The translations under genes and the position numbers were made by a program. A DNA stretch of 64,000 nucleotides from Wurfbainia villosa (taxonomy: Eukaryota; Streptophyta; Magnoliopsida; Zingiberales; Zingiberaceae). Positions 45,721-57,105 of the stretch are shown here, one piece after another. The stretch covers positions 110,721,179 to 110,785,178 of the forward strand of contig CM045996.1 in assembly GCA_025175895.1 (NCBI GenBank), written 5' to 3'. The notes under the pieces are model-generated. The model did no database searches. It had not been told where the DNA came from and was given only the letters and a program-made list of their open reading frames with translations. The first letter of the stretch is position 1. The number at the start of each line of letters is the position of its first letter.

Positions 45721-47086
45721 TAATGCGCACAAACACGACCTCAAATCTCGCGATGGAGACCGTCGAGGACTCAAAGCGTATGCTCGCGCTCAATGCCTGC
45801 AAGTGCACAAATGTCATCAAGTAATAAAGATTATCGATCCCACAGGGACTGGGATTCGAATACCAATATACTCAGTGGTTGTAATTGTTCGGACGTAACT
45901 CTAGGAGGTTTCGATTGGTGAGGGTTGTTGGTGGACTTAACTCTATACGGTGTCACACGGAGGAGGAAAGGAGTGTGCCGAGGTCTTCAAAGGTGATTCT
46001 ATGACTTCAGTTTCGCTTGTGCATCACAAAACAATGTTGTCAATTAGCATTCTCTAGATGTTTAGCTATGATTTTGTGGAAGAGATATCATACACTCTCC
46101 CGCAGAGCCACCGCATCTACCAGGAGCTATCTCCACCTAAAACGATGGGATAGACAGTACGAGGATGCTAAATCAATCCATACGGTGAACCGTTTCCGAT
46201 TCCACCGTACCCTTCTACCCACAGTTACAGGAGATCAGGTTTACCCGTAGGTTCCTTATATAAAATCCCCTAAATCTTAGATACGAGGGTTGCCAGCTCT
46301 CGTATCGCCTAAGCACAGCAGATAGAAAACCAAACACACATAGATATAGTAAAAATAACTACCAATTGTCAAATCAAACTCATAGGCAGAATTTAACATG
46401 AATCAACATTGTATGTGTACACAAGCTACTCCCTAATCCTAGAATCGAAAGTACTACTCCATGTATATGAAGGAAGAATCACAAAGCATGTCTATGTTCG
46501 AATACATAAGGAATAAAATGCAGGAACAAAAATTTACAATGCTTTTGTGGTCTTCTCTCCAGCGTTGAAGTGCAAGGCGTGGACCTCCAGTGGCGTTCCT
46601 CTTCCCCGTTGTAAGTTACCGAAGCTTTTTAAAGCTTCGGCATGCCGTCCTAGCCATCATGCCTCCTCCCTAGGGTTTTGGCGGAGTCATCCTTATATAG
46701 ACATCGCCTCGGACCGTTGAAAAAATCCAGAAAAGCCCTAGTCGCACAAATCTGTCGGGTCGTCATGCGACCATGTGTTTCCACATGGCCAGGCCGTGTG
46801 TGGCCCTGGGGTGCTGATCCGCCCATTGGACACGACCGTGTGAATCCACACGCACTGGTTGTGTCCCTTTCTCCGTCTAGATATGAAATGTCCTTCTTTT
46901 GCTATGAAAACACGTCTTTTTCACCCAAAATGCAAACCTGCACACAAAATTACAACGAGTAGACCTCCGAACCAGAAAATAGGAAATGCTTACAAAATAG
47001 AGTAACATATGCATGAAACTAACACAAAATGAAATGAGATGTGAGCGAAAACTTCTCCTAAAACCCTATATGTTTTGCTCACATCA
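45721..47086 (-). repeat. 5' LTR of element G
   Basis: It begins TAATGCGCAC (TG changed to TA) and ends TCACATCA on the plus strand. The complement of CTATATAAGG is at 46691-46700 and may be the TATA box. Confidence 0.88.
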
Positions 47087-48199
47087 CACATCAATCCCCC
47101 AGACTTAGAACTTTGCTTGTCCTCAAGCAAACCTCAGTGTCATAAAATTTTAAAAAGCATTGTTTCATACTTAACATGTTAACTATATTTATCAAGTAGT
47201 ATTTTCAATCATAGCAAATAGATATGTTCTAAAAGTTCACTAAGTTAGCTTTTCGTGCATGTGCTTAGAGAATTTTCCTAAGGGATACTCATTCCATAGT
47301 GATTTAAGTCGTCATCCTATAGTTTTCCTAAGGCCTCCAGCTTTTAGGCACTTACCTGCCCTAAGCGAGGGTCGTTCCCTAGAATTAGCATAAAGTCTCA
47401 AAGGCATGCTCGGTATTGAGAGAAATTGGTAGGTGTTTTCCCAGTAACCTAACTCGGTCTCAAAGGGGCACCTAACCATTTCTACCCACGACAACTATTT
47501 TTAACTCTCTTTTTTTCCTCTCTTCTTTTTTTCTTCTCTTTCTCTCTTTTTATTTTATATTATTTTTTTTCTTTTTTCAAGTATATTTGTTCCTCTCTAT
47601 CTCACTGGTATTTAGATTTTTTTTTAAATGGGCTTACACAATCTAAGCATCTCTAGTAACTAAAATGCTAAATCTAGAGTCACCTATGGATTCCAAAGTA
47701 CTAGACTACTGGGATGAATCATAACTATATATGTAGTAGATTTTCCCTTTTAGAATATCCATCATGTCTAAGTGAAAGATAAAAGTTAACCAGTGCAAGT
47801 CTAGAACATTCATTAAAGAAACTAAAATAAATACCAAAAGATAAATGAAGTTAAGCTATCTATGGAAACAATTCGTGAAGAGATCTAAAAAATATTACTA
47901 AGACAGCTTAAAGATGGCAACGACTAAGTGCTAAAAGGAAACTAAACACTTTATGCATGGGCAAATGAATGCAAACTAAAACTAAACCTCAAATGTCAGA
48001 AAAGAAGCTACTGCTAGAAACAAAACATATCAAAATTTTGGGGTCCCCCCATACTTAAGTGAAATAATACCTCTAATATGGAGGCTGAGGTGGGAAGTCT
48101 GGCAATCTCTGCATGTCGAGTTCCTAGGAAAATCTAGTGCTCAGCCGCTGGTGCCACATGTACATGTGGTCTATCTGAGAATTGGTGGACGCAACGACG
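47087..48199 (-). other. 3' non-coding region of element H
   Basis: CACAT (47087-47091) is the right target copy of element G and CA (47092-47093) is the displaced end of the H LTR. The polypurine tract complement ATCCCCCAGACTTAG follows. The rest mirrors the G region, with a pyrimidine tract at 47498-47582 and a second C-rich tract near 48044. No gene is seen. Confidence 0.65.
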
Positions 48200-49453
48200 A
48201 CTCTATTCTCCTCGTCCCTTGCCCACTGTGATCGAGAATCCCTCATGAAGTGCCTGACCTCCTGCTAGTAGATGGCCTCCTTCTGGAAATAGTGATGGGC
48301 CTGGTCGTAGAAATCCTCGGCCCGCTGGAAGTGATCTCGAAGGCCCTGGAACTCTGCTTGAGTGTAGGTCCTATGCTCCTATCATCGCTGCCCCTACATC
48401 TACTGCTCGACGTAAATATCGTCAAGGCACAATCGGTACTCAGAGAAGTCATAAGCAAACATACCTGCATCCTGCTCAAAAGTAGAAAAAGAAGGAGGCG
48501 TAGGTGTATGCTCATGTCGTGGACTAGGGGGACTCTTATACATATGTGGACTCGAGGGAGAGTGATGGATAGGGGTGAGAGGGATGCATGAGTGGAAGGG
48601 TCGACATGTGGTGGGACTCCACTATAAGATCCAATCGCCAATTGGCATAGTTGGTGATGGTGATACGGTCAGTGTGGGGGAGCCTTAAAGGTGTCTAGTT
48701 TTTCCTTACAAAACAAAAGTAGTGACCCTCTCTTATTATCATTTTCATAGTCATGCACACCCCTAGGTCGATGCTAGGGCTCCCTTCTACTCTATCCAGT
48801 GCAGTATAATTGTACCCCATCCTATAGCAAAGGTGGGTAATCAATCCCCCGAAAATAATCTCTCCTCTTGCCGCCTTGCTCATCTTCACTAGATGTCTGA
48901 TGAAGTGGGAACCTACATCAATACTATTCCTCTCTTGTAGCATGTCCCATAGGAAAAGGAGCTCACTCATTCTTACCACTCCATCAATCTCTCCTCTCCC
49001 AAAAATGGTACTTGCCATAACCTGGTGAATATACCAGAAGATTGGGTTTTGTAATCGGGACGCCTGATTACAATCTCGCATACGTCCAATGAACTCGTTA
49101 ACTCTAACCAAAACAATCTCACATTGAACTCATTAGGGGTCATAAGAGGTTTCTCTGGTTAACTCTAACCAAAATAATCTAGCATTGAACTCGTTAGGGG
49201 TCCTCTTCTCTCCTACACTATGCAATTTAAAACACGAGTTCCATTGGTGCAATGTCCACACATATTCAATGTTAAAAAGCCTAAAAGTAATCCTTCCCTT
49301 TTCACTTTCTCTCTCCGTCAAAATCTCACCTTCCAATGAACTCAAGAATTCCAAAACTATCTTAGGGTAGGTTGGGTGTCTCACCCCCATAATCTCTTCC
49401 CAACCCATATTTGCAAAAAGGGCTTGTACATCCCTAAGAAAACCTAGGGTTTC
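48200..49453 (-). pseudogene. ATHILA ORF-1-like gene of element H, main part
   Basis: The minus-strand frame shows RDVQALFANMGWEEIMG, ITFRLFNIEYVWTLHQW, MASTIFGRGE, DVGSHFIRHL and GGLITHLC, parallel to the G copy. A local duplication of about 45 bases with a 60-base offset (49099-49140 and 49159-49200) disturbs the middle, and stops occur near 49133 and 48695. The N-terminal end is cut at 49453 by element I and resumes at 62457. The function is unknown. Confidence 0.65.
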
Positions 49454-50761
49454 TGTTGAGATGTATACTGAAAAGTCTATCTTTTGTATGAACATCTTTA
49501 TTTTTAAAATAAGAATCACATGATCATTGTTTGCATATTTATAGTTATGCATATTGTCTAATACATTACATTGTAGATAACATGGTGTGTAGTGTCACAC
49601 TGGAGATCATGTTATCAGTTCCTTGTGAAGTATAAGTAAAGGCTCACAACCGAGATGGTTATGGACAAACCATTGGAATGGTTGTAGTGTGATTTGGTGT
49701 TGGTTTGTCGTGACCATAGAATTACACTAGTACACTTTGTGTGTATTATGCAGGACCGACTTAGAGATGATTCGAATTATTGCTAACTACATAATTGAAT
49801 CGGACCTTGGATATTATAGTGTACATGCTCTTAATTCTGATATAATAACGGACACATATACTTAGTATTTATTTCTTTGATTTACTAATAGGCGAGATTT
49901 GTAGAGTAAATCGATAGGCTCGGTAAGTTGGAAAATGATATTATTTATATGGTGTGTTGTTGATTATAGGAGGAAACCGTGTCCTATATATTAGGATGAT
50001 GATGTCCCCATGAGGAGCTCAAAAGCTTCATCATGTAAACCTTGTATGTGGACTTAGTCCGGCATGATGATAAGGTTGAGTGGTACTACTCATGGAGTTA
50101 GATGTTCATTAATTAATTGTTAGTAAATTAATTAATTGACGGACTTTCGACATCTTAAACATGGGGAGATAAATGTACAAATAATATATGGAGCCCATAT
50201 TAACTTATGGGGGTTGGTGAGGTAGATCAATGATAATCCTCTAGTGTAATGGATTATCATTAATGGATCAGACTTTATGTGGGATTTATCCATTGGGTGG
50301 CCAAGATCCAACTCCTCCTCATGGTCCATATTGTAGCCTATTAAAACCCTCATGTAGCCTAGATCCAATGATGGAAAATAAAATTCTAGATCCGACGGTG
50401 GAGATTAAATCTCTAGATCCAACGGTGGAGATTAAATCTTTAGATCCGACGGTGGAGATTAAATCCCTAGATCCGACGGTTGAGATTAAATACCTAGATC
50501 CGACGGTTGAGATTAAATCCTTAGATCCAACGGTGGAGATTAAAAGGAGGCTTAAGCCTAGCTCTATAAAAGGATGGCCAAGGCTTGGGCGTGGAACACA
50601 ACCTTGGGAGATTAAGGTTTTGGGCAGCTAGGGTTTGGAGATTCAAGCGTGGGCGGCTACATTGGTTGGTTTCTCCTTTAGGGCCGGCGGCAACACAAGA
50701 GAAGGAGTAGGGTTTCCTCTTCTCCTTTGATATTGGTCGGCTTCTCCTTTCCCTAGGGAAG
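49454..50761 (+). repeat. 5' LTR of element I, first segment
   Basis: It starts TGTTGAGATG and matches 60564-61844. A 27-base tandem repeat lies at about 50350-50545 and TATAAAAGG at 50565-50573. It breaks off at GGAAG, the target copy of the inverted solo LTR. Confidence 0.88.
50350..50545 (+). repeat. 27-bp tandem repeats in the 5' LTR of element I
   Basis: Six good copies and one degenerate copy of a unit containing CTAGATCCGACGGTGGAGA are arrayed directly upstream of the TATA box. The 3' LTR (about 61463-61632) has a similar array with one fewer good copy. The inverted solo LTR has four or five near 51700-51820. Confidence 0.8.
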
Positions 50762-52715
50762 TGAAGGGTTTTTTCCCCGGAAGCTCTCCTACTAATTGTA
50801 GGGTTTTGCTTATCGAGTCCGTCAGGAGAAACTTCGCTTCCCACTTCACCTCGGTAGCTTGACCATGGCGATCCCTTTGATGTCCCCAGATTAAAAAATT
50901 TAATCCTAGATAAAAGGGATTGCCCAAACCACCAAGTCATCATCGTGCTATTCATTTAGAGAGGTCACTTGAACAAACTAGTTGTTCAAGCGACCATCCT
51001 CTATTTTACGAGTAGCCGCAGAATAGACGATGTCCGGATCGCCGGTTTTCATGTTTATGCTCGGGATCCAAGTATTATTTAGCCATTTACAGATTTATAA
51101 CATGCTTATAATTGAAAAATAAATACAAGCAATAAACAAAAGAGAAAAGAGAATAGATATACCTCTTGATCTTCTAATGTATGACCTTCCTCCTTTTGGA
51201 CGTCATGTGGGCGACGCTCTACCAAAAGTCGAAGCTCCTAGATCGTAAATCTTCCTTCCTTGCTCTTCCAAAGCAAGAGGAAGAATAGAAACAAGGTTTT
51301 TTTTTCCCCTAAAACCAACCAACAAGGAGCACACAATCTCCTTGCCGCCGGCCAACTAGAAGGTGGAGAAGATGATGGAAAACAATCAAGACACCAAGGG
51401 AAACCCTATATCTTGTTTCCACCACCTAAGGAGAAGAAAGTAGGTCCTTTTGGGCGCTGGCCAAAGGCTGGAAGGGGCTGGAAACAAATCTGGATGCCGG
51501 CCAAAAGACAAGGAAGAAGAAAGGAAACCTTGCCTTATTTGGGGCCGCCCTAGCCTCCAAATCCTAACCCTAATCCTATCTCAACTAGGATTCACCTTCT
51601 TGCCGCCCAAACCCTAGGTCTCTTCAATGTAGTTCACGCCAACCCCCTTGACATCCTTTTATAGAGTTAGGGATAAGTCATGAATTAATCTCCTCCATTG
51701 GTTCTAGGGATTTAATCTCAACCGTCGGATCTAGAGATTTAATCTCAACCGTCGGATCTTAGAGATTTAATCTCTACCTATGGATCTTAGAGTTTTGTTT
51801 CTATCCATTGGATCTAAGCATCATGAGGTGTTAATAGGCTACATTAGGGACCATGAGGAGGAGTTGGATCTTGGCCACCCATGGATCAAGCCCACAAAAA
51901 GTCCGATCCACTAATGATGATCCAATCCACTAAAGGATTATCATTGATCTACCTCACCAACCCCCATATGATAATATGGGCTCCATATATTATTTGTACA
52001 TTTTCTCCCCATGTTTAAGATCTCGAATGTCCGTTGATTAATTAATTTACTGACCATTAATTAATCCACATCTAACTCCTTGAGTAGTACCACTCATCCT
52101 TTTCATCATGCCGGACCAAATCCACCTGCAGGGTTTACATGATGAACCTTATGAGCTCCTCAAGGGGACATCATCATCCTAATATATAGGACACGGTTTT
52201 CTCCTATAATCAACAACACACCATATAAATAATATCATCTCCCAACTTACCGAGCCTATCGATTTAATCTATAAATCTCGCCCATTGGTAAATCAAAGAG
52301 ATGAGTACTAAGTATATGTGCCCGTTATTATATCGGGATTAAGAGCATGTACTAAATAATATTTGAGGTCTGATTCGATTATGTAGTCAGCAATAAATCG
52401 AATCACCTCTAAGTCGGTCCTGCTCAATACACACAAAGTGCACTAGTGTGATTCTATGGTCAAGACAAACCAATACCAAATCACACTACAACCATTCTGA
52501 TGGTTTGTCCAAAGTCATCTCGGTTGTGAGACTTTACTTATACTTTACAAGGAGCCGATAACATGATCTCCCGTGTGACACCACACACCATGTTATCTAC
52601 AATGTAACATACTAGACAATATGCATAAAAATATGCAAACAATGATCATGTGATTCTTATTTCAAAAATAAAGATGTTTATAGAAAAGATAGACTTTTCA
52701 ATATACATCCCAACA
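50762..52715 (-). repeat. Inverted solo LTR of the element I family
   Basis: This 1954-base segment is the reverse complement of the element I LTR, from TGAAGGG (LTR end) to CCCAACA (LTR start). It is flanked by GGAAG and GAAAG, a target duplication with one mismatch. Near its left end about 55 extra bases are present. No internal region accompanies it. Confidence 0.85.
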
Positions 52716-52720
52716 GAAAG

Positions 52721-53332
52721 CTCCTTCTTCTTCCATTGGAGATCTTGGCCGGCGACAACACTTCATTCAAGGTTGGCCGGTGCTCCTCTTCCTATCCTTG
52801 GCCAGTGGCAACATCAAGCTTGTAGCTTGGTGGTCGGTTCTAGATAGGAAAAGAGTTTTGTTTCATTATTCCCTTTGTTCGGAGCGAGCAAGGAAGGGAA
52901 GAACGTGTTCTAGGAGGCTTCGACTTTCGAAAGATCATCGACCACATGACGTCCAAAAGGAGGAAGGACATACAATAGAAGATCAAGAGGTATAACAAGA
53001 GGTATAAGCTTGTTTACTTTGATTAGTGTTTTTTTGTATTATGTATATAATTGTTTTCAATTATATGTGGTTAATTTACTTGGACTCCGAAGACAAACAT
53101 AAAAATCGGCGATACGTTCATCGTCTATTCCGTGGCTAATCGAAGAATAGAGCTAGGTTGCTTGAACAACAAGTTTGTTCAAGTGAAAACTCTAATGGAA
53201 TAGCACGATGATGGAACGGTTGCTTGGGTAATTCCTCTTTGCCAAGGATTAATTTTTTAATCCAGGGACGTAGACAGGATTGCCATGAACAAGCGACCGA
53301 GTTGAAGTGGGAAGCGAAGCTTCCTCCCTTCA
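52721..53332 (+). repeat. 5' LTR of element I, second segment
   Basis: It continues the LTR after the inverted insertion and ends CCTCCCTTCA, matching the end of the 3' LTR at 62456. Confidence 0.85.
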
Positions 53333-53334
53333 AG

Positions 53335-53346
53335 TGGTATCAGAGC
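53335..53346 (+). other. Primer binding site of element I
   Basis: TGGTATCAGAGC lies two bases after the LTR and is of the initiator Met-tRNA type. Confidence 0.9.
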
Positions 53347-54385
53347 AATGGTTTATGGTTTTGTGTGTTTAGGATTCAGTTACTTTTATGCACTTTTCAT
53401 ATATTATATGTTTCGGATAATACTAGGATGTGCGTAGGTTAACTTTTTGGTTGCAGGCATAGGATGCAACTATTATGGCCATATGTGTATATGTGATTGT
53501 ATGTGTGTAATTGTATATTATTTGAATCCTCGGGGTTGATGTGGCTAGTATTTAATTTTTATAATTAAGTACGACATTGTTTAGTCACTCTTTTTATTTT
53601 AGTTTACTTTTGATCTAGATTTCATGTACACTCCTTCATGGAGTATAGGATTGATGGATGTAAATTAAAATAGTTATTCTCGGCTCGGATCTCCGGATGG
53701 CTTGTACATGGCATAGGGAGGAGTGGACGAGATGGTGATACGACGGGAGGCATATTGGAGAACAAAATCCATAATAGTTGGAAAATATTTCTTTTTCATA
53801 TTTATTGCTTATTGTTAGATATGCATGTCGTGTTCTAGGAAAATTCCTTAATTTTAATTTACTAAGTGAGAGAGGGATATTTTTATAAATTCCCACGGCC
53901 TCCATTACGATTTAACATGTGATGCAAACAAACTTGCACGTCGGCTCTGAGTGCCTTCCTCCATATCGGATGAGTTTGTTTTACGAATCACATGGTCGAA
54001 TATGGTTATAAGAAATTAAGGAGTGTGTGTACTTCTCCATCGGAAGGCACATAACCCGAGATAATTGTCTTGGTACCGAGTAATAGTGAACACTTAGATG
54101 CAAATAGGAGTATCCTCCCAATCGGAGTCACTGTTTTTATTTGTAGGGCCGAAGAGGAACCAACTATTAATTTTATTTGTCAAAAGTTAGGTTGACAAGA
54201 TAGTAAAATTAATGGGCAAAACCTCCTATTACAAATGTGGAATTCATATATGTCCACACGATCGTGGCATATGATATTCTCGGTGTTTTGAGGTGTTGGT
54301 TGATTTTAAAATATTATTGTTTGAGGAATCAATAATTTTTTGAAATCTAATGTTTTGATCTATGTGATTCTTAGATTTTTCAAAA
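53347..54385 (+). other. Leader of element I
   Basis: About 1 kb of sequence between the primer site and the gag start, with no recognizable gene. Confidence 0.5.
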
Positions 54386-55216
54386 ATGACTTTCATCTCG
54401 CTTGTTGTGATACTGAAAGAAAATAAACTTACTGGACCCAATTATGTTGACTGGAAGAGAAATCTTGATATTGTCTTGACTATTGAGGAGTACAAATATG
54501 TACTCTTCGAAGAGTGCCCTCCTAAGCCTGTATATGATTCTGGGGAAAAGGAGAAGGAGAGTTATAAGAAGTGGATTAAGGTTGATGAGATGGTGCGGTG
54601 TTACATTTTGGCTTCTATATCAAATGTATTGCAACATCAGCATCATGTCATGCCCACTGCTTATGACATGATGCTCAATCTCAAAGAGCTTTTCGGACAC
54701 CAGAATCGGGCTGCAAGGCACTAAGCCATGAGGAACTTGATGACGACCACCATGATCGAGGGAACACCCGTGAAGGATCATGTTCTCAAGATGACGGCTC
54801 ATTTGAATGAGATGGAAGTTCTCGGAGCTGAGATCGATGGGGAAACCCAGGTCGATATCATTCTCCAGTCTCTACCTAGGAGTTTTGAGTAGTTTCACTT
54901 GAATTACAACATGAACAAGAGGTTGTATTTGTTGGCGGAGCTTTTGACAGAACTCCAGGTAGCAGAGGGGCTTTCTTGTCAGAGTGCTCAGGCTCAGGCC
55001 ATGGTTACCCAAAAGGTTTCTACTTCTAAGCCGAAAGACAAGAAGAAGAAGAAATAAGGTGGGACAAAGGTGGCGGGAGTACCTCAGGGAGGAGTGAAGA
55101 AGCCGAAAGGTAAGTGCTTCACTTGTAAGCAGACTGGACACTAGAAGAAGGACTGCCCCAACCGAAAGTAAAACAAAGGTATATCTTTTAGTGTAGTCGT
55201 TGAAACATGTTTAGCG
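54386..55216 (+). pseudogene. gag of element I, with stops
   Basis: The ATG at 54386 starts a UBN2-type copia Gag (LTGPNYVDWKRNLDIVL). In-frame stops are at 54722 (TAA), 54890 (TAG), 55055 (TAA), 55142 (TAG) and 55169 (TAA). The CCHC knuckle spans 55115-55156 and contains the 55142 TAG where Trp is usual (TGH-stop-KKDC). No frameshift is seen. The stop pattern fits C-to-T decay. Confidence 0.8.
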
Positions 55217-57105
55217 GTGTTATATACTAGCACCTTGTGTGTAGATACGGGAGCCACTGATCATGTCTGCAATACTTTGCAGGGGTTCCAGGAAACCAGA
55301 CGGCTAGCTGAAGGAGAGATTACCATCTACTTGGGTGATGCTACGAAGGTAGCGGCTGTTGCAGTGGGAGATGTTTATTTGTCTTTTGAGATGAATACAG
55401 TTTTGGTTCAGAAAAATTGCCTTTATATACATTTATTTAGAAAGAATTTGATTTCGATTTCTAAATTATTTATGGATGGATATTTTATTTCTTTTAATGA
55501 CAGAGTTATTATAAAAAGGAATAGGGAGATTATTTGTTATGGTGCATTAATAGGAAATTTATATACACTCGAACCAAAAGCTCCCACGATGCAAATAGAA
55601 GTAAATAACTCATCTTCTAATTCCAATAAGAGAAAACAACCTTCGAAGATGAACTAAACATATCTTTGGCATCTAAGGCTAGGTCATATTAACCTAAGCA
55701 GAATTCAAAGGTTGATAGCTGATGGACCTCTGGGTTCATTAGTGGTGGAAGATTTCCCAACTTGCGAATTTTGCTTGGAAGGTAAAATGACCAAGAGGCC
55801 TTTTAAGGCCAAGGGGTATAGAGCCAAAGATGTGTTGGAATTGATTCATTTTGATTTGTGTGGTCCTATATCTATCGGGGCAAGAGGTGGTTTTGAATAT
55901 TTTGTCTCTTTTATAGACGATTATTCAAGATATGGATACATTTACTTGATGTCCCGCAAGTCTGAATGTTTTGACAAGTTCAAAGAATTCAAGGCTGATG
56001 TGGAGAAACGTCAGGGTAAAAGTATCAAGACATTACGATCTGATCATGGTGGTGAGTACCTCTTGGGAGAGTTTAGGAATTACTTATCAGAGGCTAGGAT
56101 TCAATCCCAATTGTTTGTACCTGGCACACCCCAGCACAATGGTGTAGCAGAGTGAAGGAATAGGACTCTTATGGAGATGGTTAGATCGATGATGAGTTAT
56201 TCTGAGTTGTCAGATTCGTTCTGGGGGAATACTCTAGATACAACAGTGTATATTCTGAACTTGGTACCATCTAAATCAGTGCCTTCAACTCCCACAAAAT
56301 TATGGACTGGGCGAAAGCCTAGTCTGAGACATATTCGGATTTGGGGGAGTCCAACACATGTGCTAAAGGCAGATGCTGGAAAGTTGGAACCTCATACAAA
56401 AGTGTGCATGTTCATTGGCTATCCTAGAGGAAAGAAAGGTGGTTTGTTTTATAGTCCTAGAGATCAGAGGGTGATCGTTAGCACGAATGCCAGATTTCTA
56501 GAGGAAGACTATGTGATGAACCACAAGCCCATGAGTAAGATTGTTCTGGAGTAATTGAGAGGGGAAGTCACTACTTCAGTACCACTGGTACAAGAGGATA
56601 TACCACAAGTCACTGCACCGCATGTCACAGATGATACACAGGTGATACCTCATTGTAGTGGGAGGGTTGTTAGACAGCCTGATAGATTTATGTTCTTAGG
56701 AGAATCTTCTGATTTGGTCCCTGGAGAACATGAACCTGATCCCTGGATATATGACGAGGCAATCCAAGATAAAGATGCAGTATCTTGGTAAAGTGCAATG
56801 AATTCTAAAATAGAATATATGGATTTAAATCAAGTTTGGGAGCTAGTAGAACCACCCAATGGTGTAAAAGTCATTGGATGCAAGTGGATCTACAAAAGAA
56901 AGAGAGGAATAGACTGGAAGATTGAGACCTTCAAAGCAAGGCTTGTTGCAAAGGGGTATACTCAGAAAGAGGGCATCGATTATGAGGAGACCTTTTCATC
57001 GGTAGCCATGCTTAAGTATATCTGGATTCTCTTATGTATTGCTGCTCATATGGATTATGAGGTGTGACAGATGGATGTCAAGACAACTTTCCTTAATGGA
57101 AGTCT
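55217..57105 (+). pseudogene. pol of element I, part 1: protease, integrase, RT start
   Basis: The protease DTG is at 55244-55252 (CVDTGATDHVC). The integrase finger WHLRLGH and core motifs IHFDLCGP, LRSDHGGEY and NGVAE are present, with a TGA (56153) just after the catalytic Glu. Other stops are at 55655, 56552, 56789 and 57065. RT begins with GVKVIGCKWIYKRK and reaches MDVKTTFLNGSL, where the solo LTR is inserted. The same frame as gag is kept throughout. Confidence 0.85.

Larger units (their letters stand above)
40130..47086 (-). mobile_element. Element G: non-autonomous Athila-like Ty3/gypsy element
   Basis: The LTRs (1363 and 1366 bp) begin TGATG or TAATG and end CACATCA. The target copies CACAT are 40125-40129 and 47087-47091. 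On the minus strand the order is LTR, tRNA-Asp-type primer site, gag remnant, ATHILA ORF-1-like gene, pyrimidine tract, polypurine tract, LTR. Only 4.2 kb lies between the LTRs and no protease, RT or integrase is seen, so it must have depended on an autonomous Athila. Confidence 0.85.

Noticed and set aside
50263..50631. A 122-codon frame with repeated LDPTVEIKS
   Set aside because: It is the 27-bp LTR repeat read through. The repeat length happens to be a multiple of three, and the frame is not kept in the other LTRs.
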